Positions 1 to 12,534 of a DNA stretch of 64,000 nucleotides are shown here, in pieces. The stretch comes from Fallopia convolvulus (lineage: Eukaryota; Streptophyta; Magnoliopsida; Caryophyllales; Polygonaceae). A model generated the notes under the pieces. That model was not told the origin of the DNA. It made no database searches and saw only the letters and a program-made list of their open reading frames with translations. A program made the translations under genes and the position numbers. Numbering within the stretch: the stretch's first letter is position 1; every line of letters begins with the position of its first letter. The DNA is taken from positions 15,714,934 to 15,778,933 of the forward strand of contig OZ024735.1 of the NCBI GenBank assembly GCA_964016875.1, read 5' to 3'.

Positions 1-1224
1 GTACTTTTTTAATAGAGTGAGTCACTCCTTCTCGGGTTTTCTTTACGGTTCTTTCCCGGGACGCCTTTCTTGAACCGTTAGGGCTTAGTATAAATATCAT
101 GTCTTATTATCATAATTAATAAGAAGAAATATTTTGCCCTAATTTGTCTGTTCTCCCTCCTTTCACCGTCTCATCTCCCTCCCGGCTTCAGGCCGTTCCT
201 TGGTTCGTTTGTTCGACTGATTTTGGTACTTTCCGAGCTATCGGATTGTATCACAATGTGCGTATATATGCAATGATGATACATGGTTGCCACATGTTCA
301 TTGTGTAGGAGCGTTTTATCTCACAACGTTATTGTGGTTAACATTTCGCATTAATAGGGGCAATAAACGTTGAAGGAAAGCTCGATATATTTGAGTGACT
401 CGTTGCCTTTATCAAGACACGTTTTGTTTTTGTTGAAAGTCTTTACTTTTGTTCTAAAACGTTTAATGGCTATTCGGCTGTGATTACACTTGTGGTCTAC
501 ACCAAACGAGATTACCTTCGGGTCTACTCACGAGATTACCCTTCGGGGTCTACTCAAATTGTCTTGACTACTCTTCGGGGTTTAAAAGAGTCAAATCTAA
601 CTTTCAACTAATAACATAGTCTAAAACTAACAAATAATTTGCTACGAATTCGACTACGCCTTATTTTTTTTAGTGAAATGATCCATGCCTTTAATAGACC
701 CTTTGATGATGATTGACGTAATGATGAGTGTTGAGAATTCTCAATGATTGTTATTATGATCTCGATGTTTTCATTCACATGGTACTCTTTTCTTAAAACT
801 TTCATGTAATCTTGTGTACCACTCAAAATCAATGCGGTCCGACTTCAATTTTTCAAATTGCTTGCCCATATATACGTTTTTTTGGTAGAACTTGCCCATA
901 TATACTAGATCCTAGCCAATATAAACTGATACAGCTTTTCCAATATATAATCCGTATATGTTTGCTTTGAGACAGTTTTTACGCTTGCTAGTACCTGCTC
1001 AACTTCTAATGGACCGGTATAATGAGAATTTGTGAGTTAGTTAGATTAGTAAAGGGAAAAAAAGATATGGGTCGGTTTAGGTGCGAATGGATGCATGCAT
1101 AGGGACAAATAAATATCAAATTATTGGATGGAAAAAAAATTAAAGGCGTTGATTGTTTCACATAAAAATGAAAAAACAATAACACGAACGAATTATTGGC
1201 ATACTATTCGAGTTATTTTTAGAA
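1..1224. other. Unassigned AT-rich DNA, possibly an old LTR or promoter remnant
   Basis: No convincing gene. A TATA-like box (TATAAATA) sits at 89-96 in a stretch less AT-rich than what follows, which resembles the promoter part of an LTR, but no second copy is present to prove it. A 24-25 bp unit is repeated in tandem at about 507-530 and 531-555 (core CGAGATTACC...GGTCTACTCA). The short ORFs here have no recognisable motif. Confidence 0.3.
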
Positions 1225-1960
1225 AAAGGAATACATATTGGAAACACATATAATGTGCATCAAAACTGATTTTTTATACATCAACACTTCTTATAATTAA
1301 GTACATCAAAAAAGGTGAATGAGCATCAAAACTTTGTTCTTTAAATATGTATTTGTTCATCAAAATTAGTCGTAGCTACATTAAAACTAACTGTCCTATG
1401 TGCATCAAAATGAGCGGAGTCTACGTCAAAACAACTAAAACTACATCTTGTTTACGTGTGCATTAAAATTAGTTGAATATGCATCCAAATTGGCAAATTG
1501 AGCATCAAAACTAGCATCTTTGATATGTGCTTGTGCTTCAAATTAAAAATTACTTGTATGTGCATCAAAATACCATGAAAAAAGTGTGCCGTATTTATGT
1601 ATGTGCATCAACTCACTGAATGTACATCAAAATAAGTGAAAAGTGCATCATATTCATGTATGTGCATTCAAACTAATGATACGTTCATCAAAACTAACCA
1701 AAGTACAAGCAAAAACCTTACTCATGGACGTAAATAAGGTAAAAAAATTAAAAAAGGTTCGAATGCAATGTACATCAAAAAATCAATGTACAAATAATAT
1801 ATCTTGATGCACATACTATTAGTTTTGATGCACATCCAAGGTTAAACCGATGCACAAAAGTATCCCTGATTATGTATGTGCATATTAATACTAACCATAT
1901 GTGCATTAAAATAACCAAAAAGTGTAAAACTAACAACATGTGCATCCAGGGAGGAAACTA
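1225..1960. repeat. Dispersed TGTGCATCAAAA-like motif block 1
   Basis: A degenerate 12-base motif, close to TGTGCATCAAAA, recurs about every 20-40 bases in AT-rich DNA. Most copies read on the + strand; a few near 1800-1860 are inverted (TTTTGATGCACA). Spacing is irregular, so this is not a classical tandem satellite. Just past the block, 1961-1992 forms a hairpin with an 11-bp stem including one G.T wobble (GAGGTGGG...CCCACCTC). The pattern is reminiscent of subterminal motif arrays of DNA transposons, but no termini were identified. Confidence 0.6.
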
Positions 1961-2182
1961 GAGGTGGGTTAGGGTTTGCTGTAGCCCACCTCAAAATTTA
2001 TATATATTAAGAGTAGTAGTAATAAAATCATAATGTTTAAGCTATCCCTGTGACATGTTGTCTGCTTTTGCTTTACCCAGAAGCAAGGGTTCGAATCTCA
2101 ATCCTGTTTCTTCTGTTTTTCTCCCCCACAACTACTTGTTTTTTTTTATAATTTTCCCTACCTTTTTACAAATTAAAAATTT

Positions 2183-3037
2183 GGGAAATTCCGGTTGGTA
2201 CTCTCGAGTTTTTGGTTTTTTCGAGTGGTGCCCTGAAAGAAAATTTATTCTGAGTGGTACACCTGAACTTTTGCAAAAGTCCGGCTCGTGCCCTTACTTG
2301 TAAATTTTCGTTAGTTTATAACTAAATTAGTATATTTTCTAATGAAAAAAATATATTTTTGTATTTAGTTAAATTAAAACAAAATTTTAGTTCAATAACA
2401 ATTAAAAAATCATATAAAATATTAAATTAAAAAAATTATATATATATATATGCCAAGTAGATTGTATGTTGTATAATTTATATTTTTAAGTTTAAAAGTT
2501 TTTACAATATTTACATTAAAATAAATATATTATATAATTAAAATTTGTCAAATTTTGAAATAAAAAAACTAATAGAACTTTCATTATGGCACTCTCGAGT
2601 TACATTAAATTTTTAATTTCAATCAATTTTTCAAAAATTGTCAAAATTATTATATAAAATCTACATGGAAAATGTTAATCTTGCAATATATTTATTTTAA
2701 TATAAATATTAAAATATTTTTTATTTTAACTTAAAAACTTTGAATTATACAAAATAAAATGTACTTGACAAAAATATATATAATAAAATTTATTTTAATA
2801 TTTTATATGATTTATTTTAATTGCTATTAAATTAAAATTGTGGTTTAATTTAAATAAATATAAAAATATATTTTTTCATTAGAAAACATACTAATTTAGT
2901 TATAAACTAATGAAAATTTACAAGTAAGGGCACCAGCCGGACTTTTACAAAAGTTCAGGGGTACCACTCGGAATAAATTTTTTTCAGGGTACCATTCAGA
3001 AATACCAAAAACTCGAGGGTACTAACCGGAATTTTCC
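2183..3037. mobile_element. Foldback Mutator-like element (non-autonomous MULE)
   Basis: An 855-bp element flanked by a perfect 9-bp target-site duplication TAAAAATTT (2174-2182 and 3038-3046). Its ends are inverted repeats (GGGAAATTCCGG at the left, CCGGAATTTTCC at the right). The inverted repeat continues inward almost to the centre near 2600, so the element can fold into one long hairpin. The two arms share the GGTACTCTCGAG-type and AAAAGTCCGG-type segments in opposite orientation. It has no coding capacity. A 9-bp duplication with long terminal inverted repeats is the hallmark of Mutator-like elements. It lies between the two TGTGCATCAAAA blocks. Confidence 0.85.
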
Positions 3038-3184
3038 TAAAAATTTTATCCCATATTTTATTTAAATTTAATTTTTATCATATAATCTAGCCCGCCCAAA
3101 ATCTTATAGCTGATGTGCGTAAAAAACTTAGTATAGTATTGCTTACATAGCTAAAGGTTAAAATAATAATAAAATTAGAAAATT

Positions 3185-3545
3185 AAAATCGATACACAAT
3201 GTACATCAAAAAAGAACACAAACAATGAGTTTTGATCCACATTTAAGGTAAAACGGATGCACAAAAGTGTCTTATTGTCTATGTGTACTAAAACTAACCA
3301 TATGTGCATCAAAACAACCAAAAATGCACGTTAATTACTTGTATGTGCATCAAAAACTAGCTTACTATAGTATTCTTATACATAACTAACAACAACATCG
3401 ACCTAGTGGACTCTCGTTAATTAGTTCAATGTAAAAAACATAAAAAAGTAAAAAAAAAAACTCGCAACTAATGCACATTGTGCATCAAAAAATCGTTGCA
3501 CAAACAATTAGTTTTGATGCAAATCTAAGGCGAAAACCAATGAAC
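3185..3545. repeat. Dispersed TGTGCATCAAAA-like motif block 2
   Basis: The same motif as at 1225-1960 appears again at about 3193, 3302, 3342 and 3480, with inverted copies near 3225 and 3510. Both blocks also hold related phrases such as CACAATGTACATCAAAAAA followed by an inverted TTTTGATGCACA. Blocks 1 and 2 may be one older repeat split by the foldback MULE and neighbouring sequence. Confidence 0.5.
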
Positions 3546-5239
3546 GTGATGTACGCATCTCCTCAGAAACAATTTTTTTTGAAAAATATGCAACTAATTC
3601 AAGAAAAATACGCGTATGTTATATTTTACCCATCTTTAATAAAATTCTAATCTAGAATCTCGATTTTTTTCGGGAAACAAACGACATTTATTCTTATATC
3701 CAATTATACTAATTATTTACATGCGTTCCTTTTCCAAAAGTTATTATGATTTTATTTTTGGGTGATTTTGCGCGCAATAACATACCGTTTACAATAATTA
3801 AAACGATAAAATATAAAATTTTAACACAACAGATAAAAAGACGATCGAGCATGCCAAAAATATAATGAAGAGAATCTAAATGAAATAATTGATTTGGGTA
3901 GGAAGCTTGCATGCATATGCATGGTAGACGGTATTTGTAAGGTGCTTAATTGATTATTAATATGTTAATTAATCGAAAGAGGTTCTAAAGGTAGCTAAAT
4001 CATGTTACTTAATCCCATCATTCCATCAATGCCAGACTTTTATGGTATGCTCGTGATATTATATAATTGACTATCCATGTGCCCCCAAATATCACATCAA
4101 TGATAAGTGCAACCTCCGGCCCCTAGCTTCTTATTAAATCATGAGCTTTTATTTTGTAGGATAGTAGGTTAGTTTAAAATAATCGGGAATTGTTACAGAG
4201 ACAGTTCACTTACGCATCGGATAAGTAAAGTAGAATGTAAATAATAAATACTTAAGGATACGTTTCCTTATACAGAAATCCCATTTCAACTAACAAGTTG
4301 AATGTGTAAACCTCTAACTCCGTTTGAGGATTTCGAATGAGAATTTTATATGTATCGTTGAACTTCTTTATTACTAGCAATCACCGAATTCTAGTAATAC
4401 TAACAAATCCACCTATCTAGTTCCTAATAATACCACAACGTTTTAGATAAAACAATCAAACCTCTGATCTGCTTCCTGATGCAGTTCCCTTTAGCACCAG
4501 AACTAGCTCCAATGACAACATCAAGTTCCCGCACTTGCCATTGTCGAGCTTCTGAATCTTCTTGGTCTTGTTGAAATCTTCGTCGTTGCTCTGGGATCAC
4601 TTTGAATTCTTCTTATCTCTCTCAGATGGGTACTGTTCATCGATGACTGATTTGTTTTAACCTATCTTCATCGCTTTCTTCTTATAGTCATGGTCTATTG
4701 CAAATTTCCCTTTCTATCCTTTTTCACTTGGCGCACAAGATATAACGCTAAATGACCAGAGTGTCCTTGGAAGGTCTTTCCTCTTTGAGGCGAATCTGTC
4801 CTTTTTCACTTGCCACCCAAGCTTGTTCCATAAAGACTGTTTTGTCCTTCTCATTGCCACGTACGCATGAACCGCTTTCTGATCATTTATGCATTGTTTC
4901 TCTTGTAGTTCATGTACAACACTTGGACAAAATATCAATCTCTAATGGCGTTTGTTATCATCAAAACTTAATGGAGAAAAAGTCATTATTCCGGTGTTAG
5001 GAACATATTGATATATTGATTCTTAATGAAGTGTGAAAACATCCATTCCTTTTCTATTATTATAACTAATCTATCTTTTTTTTGGTCGAAATAACTAATA
5101 TATCTATCTATATTTATATATACTATAAAATATAAAATTTTGGACAATCAATGCCACATTAAAATGACCTTTATTTGTAATTTCTTTTCTAATGTTATAT
5201 CTATAAATATATAAATCTTCTATCTATCTTCTATATCTC

Positions 5240-5276
<37 letters not shown>

Positions 5277-5595
5277 ATAATTTATAAAGGAGAAACATGT
5301 GGTCATTTATGACCATAAATCTAATTATAGAAAATAAGTAGAAATTGAGAATTGAAGTAATTAATTTTAAGAAACAAAATTTAGTGAATTGGATCATTTA
5401 CCATGGGATTTGATAATTGATCATTTGACATTCTATACATCAATCTATCTATCAATCTAATTATATACCTATCCATCCATGATCCATCCATCTATATCTG
5501 TATATACTATGATAACAAGTTAATTAACACATGAGTTTATATATTTGACAATGAATTTCTTACGAAACATATAGAGCCAAAAAAATTATAAAACA
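3546..5595. other. Intergenic DNA without a recognised gene
   Basis: Mostly AT-rich. Between about 4440 and 4990 composition is more balanced and short ORFs exist on both strands, but none shows a recognisable domain. This part could be an eroded retroelement fragment. The stretch ends at AAACA (5591-5595), the left target-site duplication of the gypsy element that follows. Confidence 0.4.
5239..5277. repeat. (TATC)n microsatellite
   Basis: About nine perfect CTAT/TATC tetranucleotide units, embedded in a looser TATC/TCCA-rich tract from about 5095 to 5510. Confidence 0.9.
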
Positions 5596-6066
5596 TGTTA
5601 GGCCTAAATATTCATCGACCCATTTGGTAGACCGAGCCAATGAACACACAGAGAAGTCATCAGCCGGTTTGATTGCGAAAGAACCCAAAAGTAAAGAGAA
5701 GGCATCAGTATTTCGATTGAATAAAGAAAGCTTCCATCATGAAGCGGAGGAGCGGGTTCAGAAGGCCTTGACTGGAGCGTTTCGCGTCTTCGATCTATAC
5801 GGGAAGTGGGAGGTAGTTACAAGATACGCCCTAGAAATCCGGAAATCGTGGCATGTGGGAAATAACCGTTGGAACGCGGGTGTACATAGGTTGAATTATA
5901 CAATTTGTAAAAGACACGATTGTAATCAGAAAGAATTAATCAAAAGAGAGGATTTTAGCCCTTGGCATTCAGAAAATTTGAGTTTTCTTAGTCATTGTTT
6001 TCCTTTGAATTCGATCGTGCCCCGATTCAGGACAAGGATTTGTTGATCAAGTTTTTGTCCAAAACA
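5596..6066 (+). repeat. 5' LTR of the Tat-like gypsy element
   Basis: 471 bp, starting TGTTAGGCC and ending CAAAACA. It matches 14703-15175 with roughly 20 substitutions and two or three small indels, i.e. about 4-5% divergence by eye. A short ORF inside (from 5624) is also present in part in the other LTR and is not considered a gene. Confidence 0.9.
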
Positions 6067-6067
6067 A

Positions 6068-6088
6068 TTTGGCACCCACCGTGGGGCC
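6068..6088 (+). other. Primer binding site
   Basis: TTTGGCACCCACCGTGGGGC begins two bases after the 5' LTR. This motif directly follows the 5' LTR in many plant gypsy elements and is the tRNA primer site for minus-strand synthesis. Confidence 0.8.
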
Positions 6089-6143
6089 CTACGATCGAAA
6101 AATATTCGGTTCTTTGCGTTGAAGGGAGTTCAGGAAGATCGCC

Positions 6144-7990
6144 ATGAGCAACCCTAACGAAGGTAGCCAAGAGCTAAACACCGGGGATGATGGAGGCGCA
6201 CACCAGGACACGTCGGCAGCCCTTCACCTTGAACTGTCCGAGTTCGCTCAAAGGCTCCAAGCTCTAGAGAAAGAACTGACTGATCAGCGTGCTTGTAACG
6301 AGAAGCACAAGGCTAGCATCGAGCAGTTAACCGCCGATAATGACGGTTTACGCTCCCAACTCCGATCCGTGTCCTCTGTCGGCCCACGTGCCCGAGTAAA
6401 GGATCGAACCGGAAACAGTGGGGGTGAAGGTTCCACTGGGAATTACAACACCCGTGTCCTCCTGGTCTGGAGTTCATTACCCCACCAACAATAGTTCCCG
6501 GGGTACCGTCGTTTACCCCCGCTCAGGGTAACCCTATTAGCGAAGGAGCAAGGGCGCCCAAACACCTACGATCGGCGCGAGAGGTTAGCCCCCGATGCTT
6601 GGAGGATGAGGTCATGGACGATGACGAGGATTGGGACCGTCGCCGTCCCCGAGATCTCGAGAGTATCGTCCGAAACCAATTCAGAATGTTCATTGAGAAG
6701 TTAGCAAAGATACCCGGGGTTCCGCGGCCCATAGAGAAAGAAGCGGTTGACGGTTACTGCGAGTCACCTTTCGCCCCTCACATCGCCCAGGTCGAGATAC
6801 CGAAGAAGTTCTCGGTACCCAGTATGACCCCCTACGACAACACGGGAGATCCTGACAAAAGATGATGACCAACGCAATACCGTATCACTCCCGCGAAGTG
6901 TTGATGTGCAAAGGATTCGGAGTGGCTCTTGCGGGGCCAGCCTTGAAATGGTTCGTTAAACTCCCAAGGGGAAGCATCCGTTCCTTCGCTGAATTGATGG
7001 ACTCGTTTCGGGTGCAATTTGCTAGTAGTCGGAGATTCGAGAAGCAATCTAGCGACCTGTACCGGGTTATCCAAAAGTCGGAAGAATCCACCCGAGAGTA
7101 CCTAGACAGGTTTAACCGAGAGAAGATCTCCATCCCGCACTGTGACGTGCCGATGGCGATGGAAGCCTTCCGTCAGGGGGTAAATCAAGACGGAGATCTC
7201 TACAAAGAACTCACTAGGCATCCTTGCCACAACTTCGAGGACGTGCAAACCAAAGCCCTGGCTCAAATCAGACTCGAGGAAGATTTGAATATGAGGAAGC
7301 CCGCAAGTGTCTGGGAGAGAGTAGACAAGAAAGCAGCACCAGATCACCTCCGGGAACGCCGCGACCAACCGTACCACCGCCCTCACCATGACGCGGTGAA
7401 GGTTAACGTCGCCGAAACCAAACCGGCGAAACCATTACCGCCGAAGTATGATGATTTCAACCTGGGTATATCCCCCGAGGACCTAGTGAAGAACATAGCT
7501 AAAAAAATACGAGGCATTTGGTGGCCGAAGAGAAATGAAAAGCCCTATCCAAACAAGGATATGAGCAGGTGGTGTGACTTCCATGAGGATTACGGTCATG
7601 TGACCAAAGAGTGCGTAGCCCTAAGAAGAGAGATTGCCTACCTTGTATCTCGAGGAAGGATTATAGAAGTCGCGCCGAATGCGCAAGTCCCTCCGGATGT
7701 CGCGGAGGCCTCACGCGCAGGAAGGCTAGCGTCACCACTACCTGCTAAAATCGTGAACGTGATCACCGGAGGGTCAAGTGTGTGCGGTCTTACTTATTCA
7801 GCAGCCAAGAGGAATGCACGAGAAAGCATTCTTCATCGCCCAGCGCAAGAGAAGAATGACGTCATCAACCTCGCAATACACTTTGACAAGGATGACGTTG
7901 ATGGTCTTGACGGGCCCCACCATGACGGCCTCATGATTTCTCTGTCAATCAGAAACGTCATAATGAAGCGATTCCTCATCGATACCGGAA
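6144..7990 (+). pseudogene. gag: gag of the Tat-like element (frameshifted)
   Basis: Capsid/nucleocapsid polyprotein. The start at 6144 is the first ATG after the PBS and opens an acidic, coiled-coil-like N-terminus (EFAQRLQALEKEL). The frame is lost near 6400-6500, resumes from about 6599 and shifts again at 6862. The segment from 6862 carries the retrotransposon gag domain (ALKWFVKLPRGSIRSFAEL, then RVIQKSEESTREYLDRF). A zinc-knuckle-like motif follows at about 7590-7630 (CDFHEDYGHVTKEC), of the CxxHx4GHxTxxC type usual in this lineage. With at least two frameshifts no full Gag can be made. Confidence 0.85.
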
Positions 7991-8365
7991 GCTCAAACCA
8001 ATCTCATGATGCTGGAGGCTGTGAGAGGAATGGGTTTGAGCGAGAAGGACGTGGAAAAGAACCCCACAACACTCGTAGGCTTCAGCGGGGAAGTGAAGCA
8101 CACCGTAGGAGACATCATCCTTCCCACGTACGCAAAGGGCGTAAATATCCAGGTTAGGTATTCTGTTATTGATTGCCCTTCGTGTTATAATGTAATAATG
8201 GGAAGGTCATGGCTTCATGACATGAGAGCCGTCCCATCCACTTACCACCAAACGGTGAAGTTCCCAACACCATGGGGAGTTCAAGATATCCGGGGTGATC
8301 AAAGAACGTCCCGAGAGTGTTACAAGTCGGCGCTGAAACCAGCCGCCAGTCAGAAATCCACCTAA
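7860..8365 (+). pseudogene. Aspartic protease of the Tat-like element
   Basis: Follows gag in the same ORF. The catalytic motif DTGSS is encoded from 7981. Immediately after it the reading frame shifts; the rest of the protease (a flap-like region, then CYNVIMGRSWLHDM with the usual hydrophobic-GR motif) is read in another frame from about 8006. The ORF stops at 8363-8365 (TAA), but the same frame continues into RT. The frameshift right after the active site should inactivate the protease. The role is inferred from family knowledge: maturation of Gag-Pol inside virus-like particles. Confidence 0.85.
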
Positions 8366-10330
8366 CAATTAAAGGAGGCCACTAACTCTACCCCTCTAAA
8401 AGAAAAAGAGAAGAGAGATGAACAGGTAGAGGAAGTGGTCCTAGACCAGTCTGACCTCAATCAGTCCGTGAAGATTGGAAAAGATTTGGAGCCGTCTATG
8501 AAAAATGAGCTTGTAGATTTCCTTAGTAAAAATGCAGAATGTTTTGCTTGGTCCCATGAGGATATGGTGGGAATCGATCCGGATATCATCACACACAGAC
8601 TGAATGTGGACCCCAATCATCCACCAGTAAAGCAGAAAAGGAGGATGTTCGCCGTCGAGAGAAATAAAATAGTGGATGAAGAAGTGAGAAAGTTGATGGA
8701 AACTGGAAAGATCAAAGAAGTCAAGTATCCTGAATGGCTGGCAAACGTAGTCGTCGTTCCCAAGAAGAACGGAAAGTGGAGGATGTGCGTAGATTTCACG
8801 GATTTGAACAAGTCTTGTCCCAAGGATTCGTTTCCGTTACCTCACATAGACACCCTAGTAGACGCCACGGTGGGCCATGAATTGATGACTTTCATGGACG
8901 CCTTCAGTGGCTACAACCAGATCAGGATGGAAGAAAGCGATCAGGAGAAGACATCCTTCATCACTAGCAAGGGAACATACTGCTATAAAGTGATGCCCTT
9001 TGGGTTACGGAATGTTGGGGCCACGTATCAAAGGCTAGTGAATAAAATGTTCCAAGACCAAATCGGAGAAACGATGGAGGTGTACATAGATGACATGCTC
9101 GTCAAATCAAAGAAAGTTGTAGATCACAGAAGTCACCTAGAGAAAGCTTTTGAAATCCTGAAGCAATTTAACATGAAGTTGAACGCACAAAAGTGTACAT
9201 TCGGCGTAAAGTCGGGAAAATTCCTAGGGTATCTAGTCACTCAGAGAGGGATAGAAGCCAGCCCCGAGCAGGTTCGAGCCATAACGACGCTGAAATCCCC
9301 CAGGTGTGTTAAAGACGTTCAAAAGCTCACTGGGAAGATCGCCGCTTTGAACAGGTTCATATCTAAGTCAGCAGACCGGTGTCGTCTCTTTTACGAAGTG
9401 CTTAGAAAGAACAAATGCTTCCAATGGACCCCCAGACATGAGGAGGCTTTCCAAGAACTAAAGAAATACTTCTCCAATCCTCTGATCTTGGCAAAACCCG
9501 AAGCAGGAGAAGCTCTACCCTTATATGTGGCCGTCACCAAACAAGCCATCAGTGGGATGTTGGTCCGAGAACAAGACGGGCAGCAACAACCCGTGTACTA
9601 TGTTAGTAGGACTCTCCTATCAGCCGAAACTTGATACTCTTCCTTGGAAAAGTTGGTCCTTGCCCTAGTCATGTGCTCCAACAAGCTTCGCCTGTACTTC
9701 GAGGCACAACCGATAGTGGTAAGAACCACGCATCCCTTGAAGACGGTGATACATAAGCCTGAATTCACAGAAAGAATGGCTAAGTGGGCGATTCACTTGA
9801 GTGGGTTCGACATTAAGTACGAGCCTAGAACTGCATTGAAATCTCAAGCGCTAGCTGATTTTGTGGTTGATTTTAGCCCTACGACGGAAGAAGGGTATGA
9901 TCCAGCAGAGCTAATGACGCTAGAAGCTAAGTCTCCAATCAAATGGACGCTTCACAAGGATGGCACTTCTAACACTAGGGGAACGGGGATAGGGTGGCAC
10001 AATCCGTAAGATGTACATTCGAAGCCACGAACAATGAAGTTGAGTATGAAGCTCTAATCTTCGGTCTGATCCTTGCCAAAGACCTGGGCATACAACAAAT
10101 AAAAGTCAATTGCGAGTCGTTGTTGATAGTCAACCAAGTTTTGGGATTATATGAAGCAAGGGATGAGAGGATGGTAGCTTATCTAGATGTGCTCAAAAAT
10201 CTGATTCCTCGGTTCGAGAAGGTATCCTTCGCACAGATCCCAAGAGAGCAGAATGCTCAAGCAGATTCTCTTGCCCGCTTAGCATCAGCCATTGATCCTG
10301 ACGAGTATCCTGTAATCCCGATGGTTCACA
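8366..10330 (+). pseudogene. pol: Reverse transcriptase, RNase H and second (archaeal-type) RNase H
   Basis: RT motifs are in order: WLANVVVVPKKNGKWRMCVD, then DLNKSCPKDSFPLP, then the YIDD catalytic box at 9083-9094, then KFLGYLVTQRGIEASP. The first RNase H follows (PLYVAVTKQAISGMLVRE), with an in-frame TGA at 9632-9634. From about 9950 a second RNase H of the archaeal type begins (FEATNNEVEYEALIFGL, later QADSLARLASA); the frame shifts near 9990-10010 within it. Two RNase H domains in tandem are characteristic of the Tat lineage. Apart from the stop and the shift the domain is well conserved. Confidence 0.9.
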
Positions 10331-10559
10331 TCATGGTCCCTACAATTATAAGAACTCACACCGGCGATAGCAAGAAGTCTGATAGAATGACCGATGACGT
10401 CGGCCTTCTCGGAGCTACCCCCCACAACCACATCTTCATGAGCAGTGACGACGTCGACGCTAGGAGTTATCGGAACGATCCCGACCCAAACCTGTCCCTG
10501 AGTAGATCAAACTACGAGAGAACTCCCTTTGATCCTTCGGAGGCCAACGAAGCACCTTG

Positions 10560-11793
10560 GACTCAGCCCTACATGGATTGGCTAACCAAGGGAAAGCTTC
10601 CGGAAGATAAAATTGAAGCTAAGTTGCTAAAGATGAAGGCCACCAAGTTCACAGTAGAAGGCGGGAAACTGTTCCACAAATTGGCGGTGGGAATGTTACA
10701 ACGCTGCCTATCCAAAGAGGGTGTCCAGAGACTTCTTGAAGAACTTCATGAGGGAGATTGTGGGAACCACACCGGAGGGAGAAGTCTATCCAGCAAAGCC
10801 CTTCGGCAGGGGTGGTTTTTGCCTACTGTGAGGAAAGACGCTGCAGACTTCTGTCGTAAGTGCGATGCCTGCCAAAGACACGCACCAACCGCTCACCAAC
10901 CTCCTGAACCACTCTACCCCACACTTACACCATGGCCCTTTATGCGTTGGGGGATGGATATAGTCGGGAAGTTACCCCCTTCATCCGGACAGAGAGTATT
11001 CTTCCTCACTATGACCGATTACTTCTCTAAGTGGATCGAAGCTGAAGCTTATCGAGAGATCAAGGATAAGCAGGTGATCTCTTTCATTATCAGAAATATC
11101 CTCTGCCGTTTCGGGGTACCCGCGGAGATTGTGTGTGACAATGGATCCCAATTCATAAGCCAGAGAACCAAAGACTTCTGCAGTCACTGGAAAATCAGCC
11201 TGGTCACCTTGACCCCCCGCTATCCCCATTCAAATGGGAAGGCCGAGGCTAGCAACAAAGTGATCATAAATAATTTGAAGAAAAGGCTTGCGAAATCTAA
11301 AGGGAACTGGGCTGATGAGCTCCCCTACGTCCTTTGGGCCGATTGAACGACGCCGAAGGTAGCGACGGGTCAGTCTCCTTTCTCGTTAACACACGGATAT
11401 GAAGCGGTCATTCCCGCCGAAATCCTCATCCCAACCGGTCGTACTAACTTTTTGACCGAAGAGCGTAATCATCTAGATCTGTCGGCTAATTTGGATACGT
11501 CTGGCGAGCTTCGTGACCAAGCCCGGTTACACCTGGCAAGGCACTAACAACAAGTCACCCGAAGCTACAACCAGAACGTTAGGATCTGGACTTTCCGGGT
11601 CGGTGACTGGGTACTACGACGAGTCTTCCAAAATACCCATGAAACCAAGTCGGGGAAGCTAGCCCCGACGTGCGAGGGACCCTACAAGATAACAGCGGTC
11701 ATTGGACAAGGCGCCTACCAGCTGGAATCCAAAGACGGAGAAGCCATCCCAAGAAGCTAGAACGCAATACATGTGAAGAAGTATCACTTCTGA
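10560..11793 (+). pseudogene. Integrase of the Tat-like element
   Basis: An H2C2 zinc-binding region (ELHEGDCGNH ... CRKCDACQRH, about 10740-10885) is followed by the core with its D, D and E residues visible: MDIVGKLP near 10955, CDNGSQF near 11138 and GKAEASNK near 11240. After a TGA at 11344-11346 the same frame continues through the C-terminal part (DWVLRRVFQNTHETKSGKL) with further stops at 11545-11547 (TAA) and 11758-11760 (TAG), ending at 11791-11793. Three in-frame stops make it non-functional. Confidence 0.9.
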
Positions 11794-12534
11794 GGGAAAA
11801 CTCCTTTTATTGGAGCGCAAACTTCACTGGACCCTCAATGGAAGGTTTGCGGCGCCAGATACTCAAGACAGTAGAGGTCATATGTCCACAATTATTATCT
11901 TGCTTTTGCTTTAAGTTCATCCTTTTCATAGTATGTTTGTGATCAACTTATTTGTGTGAAGACTCTTTGTTATGTTACTCCTATGCTATAGTTTTTTGTT
12001 GAATGATTGACGTTTGTGCATCACCGCTTAATCACATTTATTTCCTTTTCGCATAAGTAGAACTAGAAAATCAGCAACATACTTTATTTATCGACATGTA
12101 GAATGCATCATACAATCTAACACAAGTTCAAACAACTAAGGTAACCAATCCTAGACTAAAGACGTCTCTAATCGACCAAACTTCCCGAGCGCAAGTCTCG
12201 ACACGATACCCGTCACCCGCCTGGAAACTTCTTCAGTAAACGCAGCTGCCATCCGTGACCAGAGACTTCTGCAAGAGTCCTCGTCTTGAAGCCTTCTGTC
12301 CGAAGCACCCACGTGTCTTGAGAAATCCTGCACACAAAGGAAGGACAATACCGAACGAAAATACGCAAGAAAGAAAATACGCGTGCATCAAAACTATCTA
12401 CTTCGTCTTCCTGAGGAAGAGGAGACGTCCGTGTAATGGACAAATATTGTTCATGGCCCATACACATCACCAGCAATTTGTTCAAGCAAAACAAAAAAAA
12501 CCATCACAGAAACCTTTTACAAGGGCTCAGGGCT
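11794..12534. other. Untranslated 3' region of the Tat-like element
   Basis: Lies between the integrase end and the 3' end of the antisense gene. Short overlapping ORFs on both strands show no domain. I see no tandem repeat, although Tat elements often have them here. Confidence 0.5.

Noticed and set aside
2060..2105. tRNA gene or SINE head at the GGTTCGAATCT box
   Set aside because: Only a B-box-like sequence is present; no A box at the right distance and no cloverleaf. The short ORF over it has no domain.
4714..5000. Overlapping ORFs on both strands as a host gene
   Set aside because: Each is under 85 codons, overlaps the other, and has no recognised motif.
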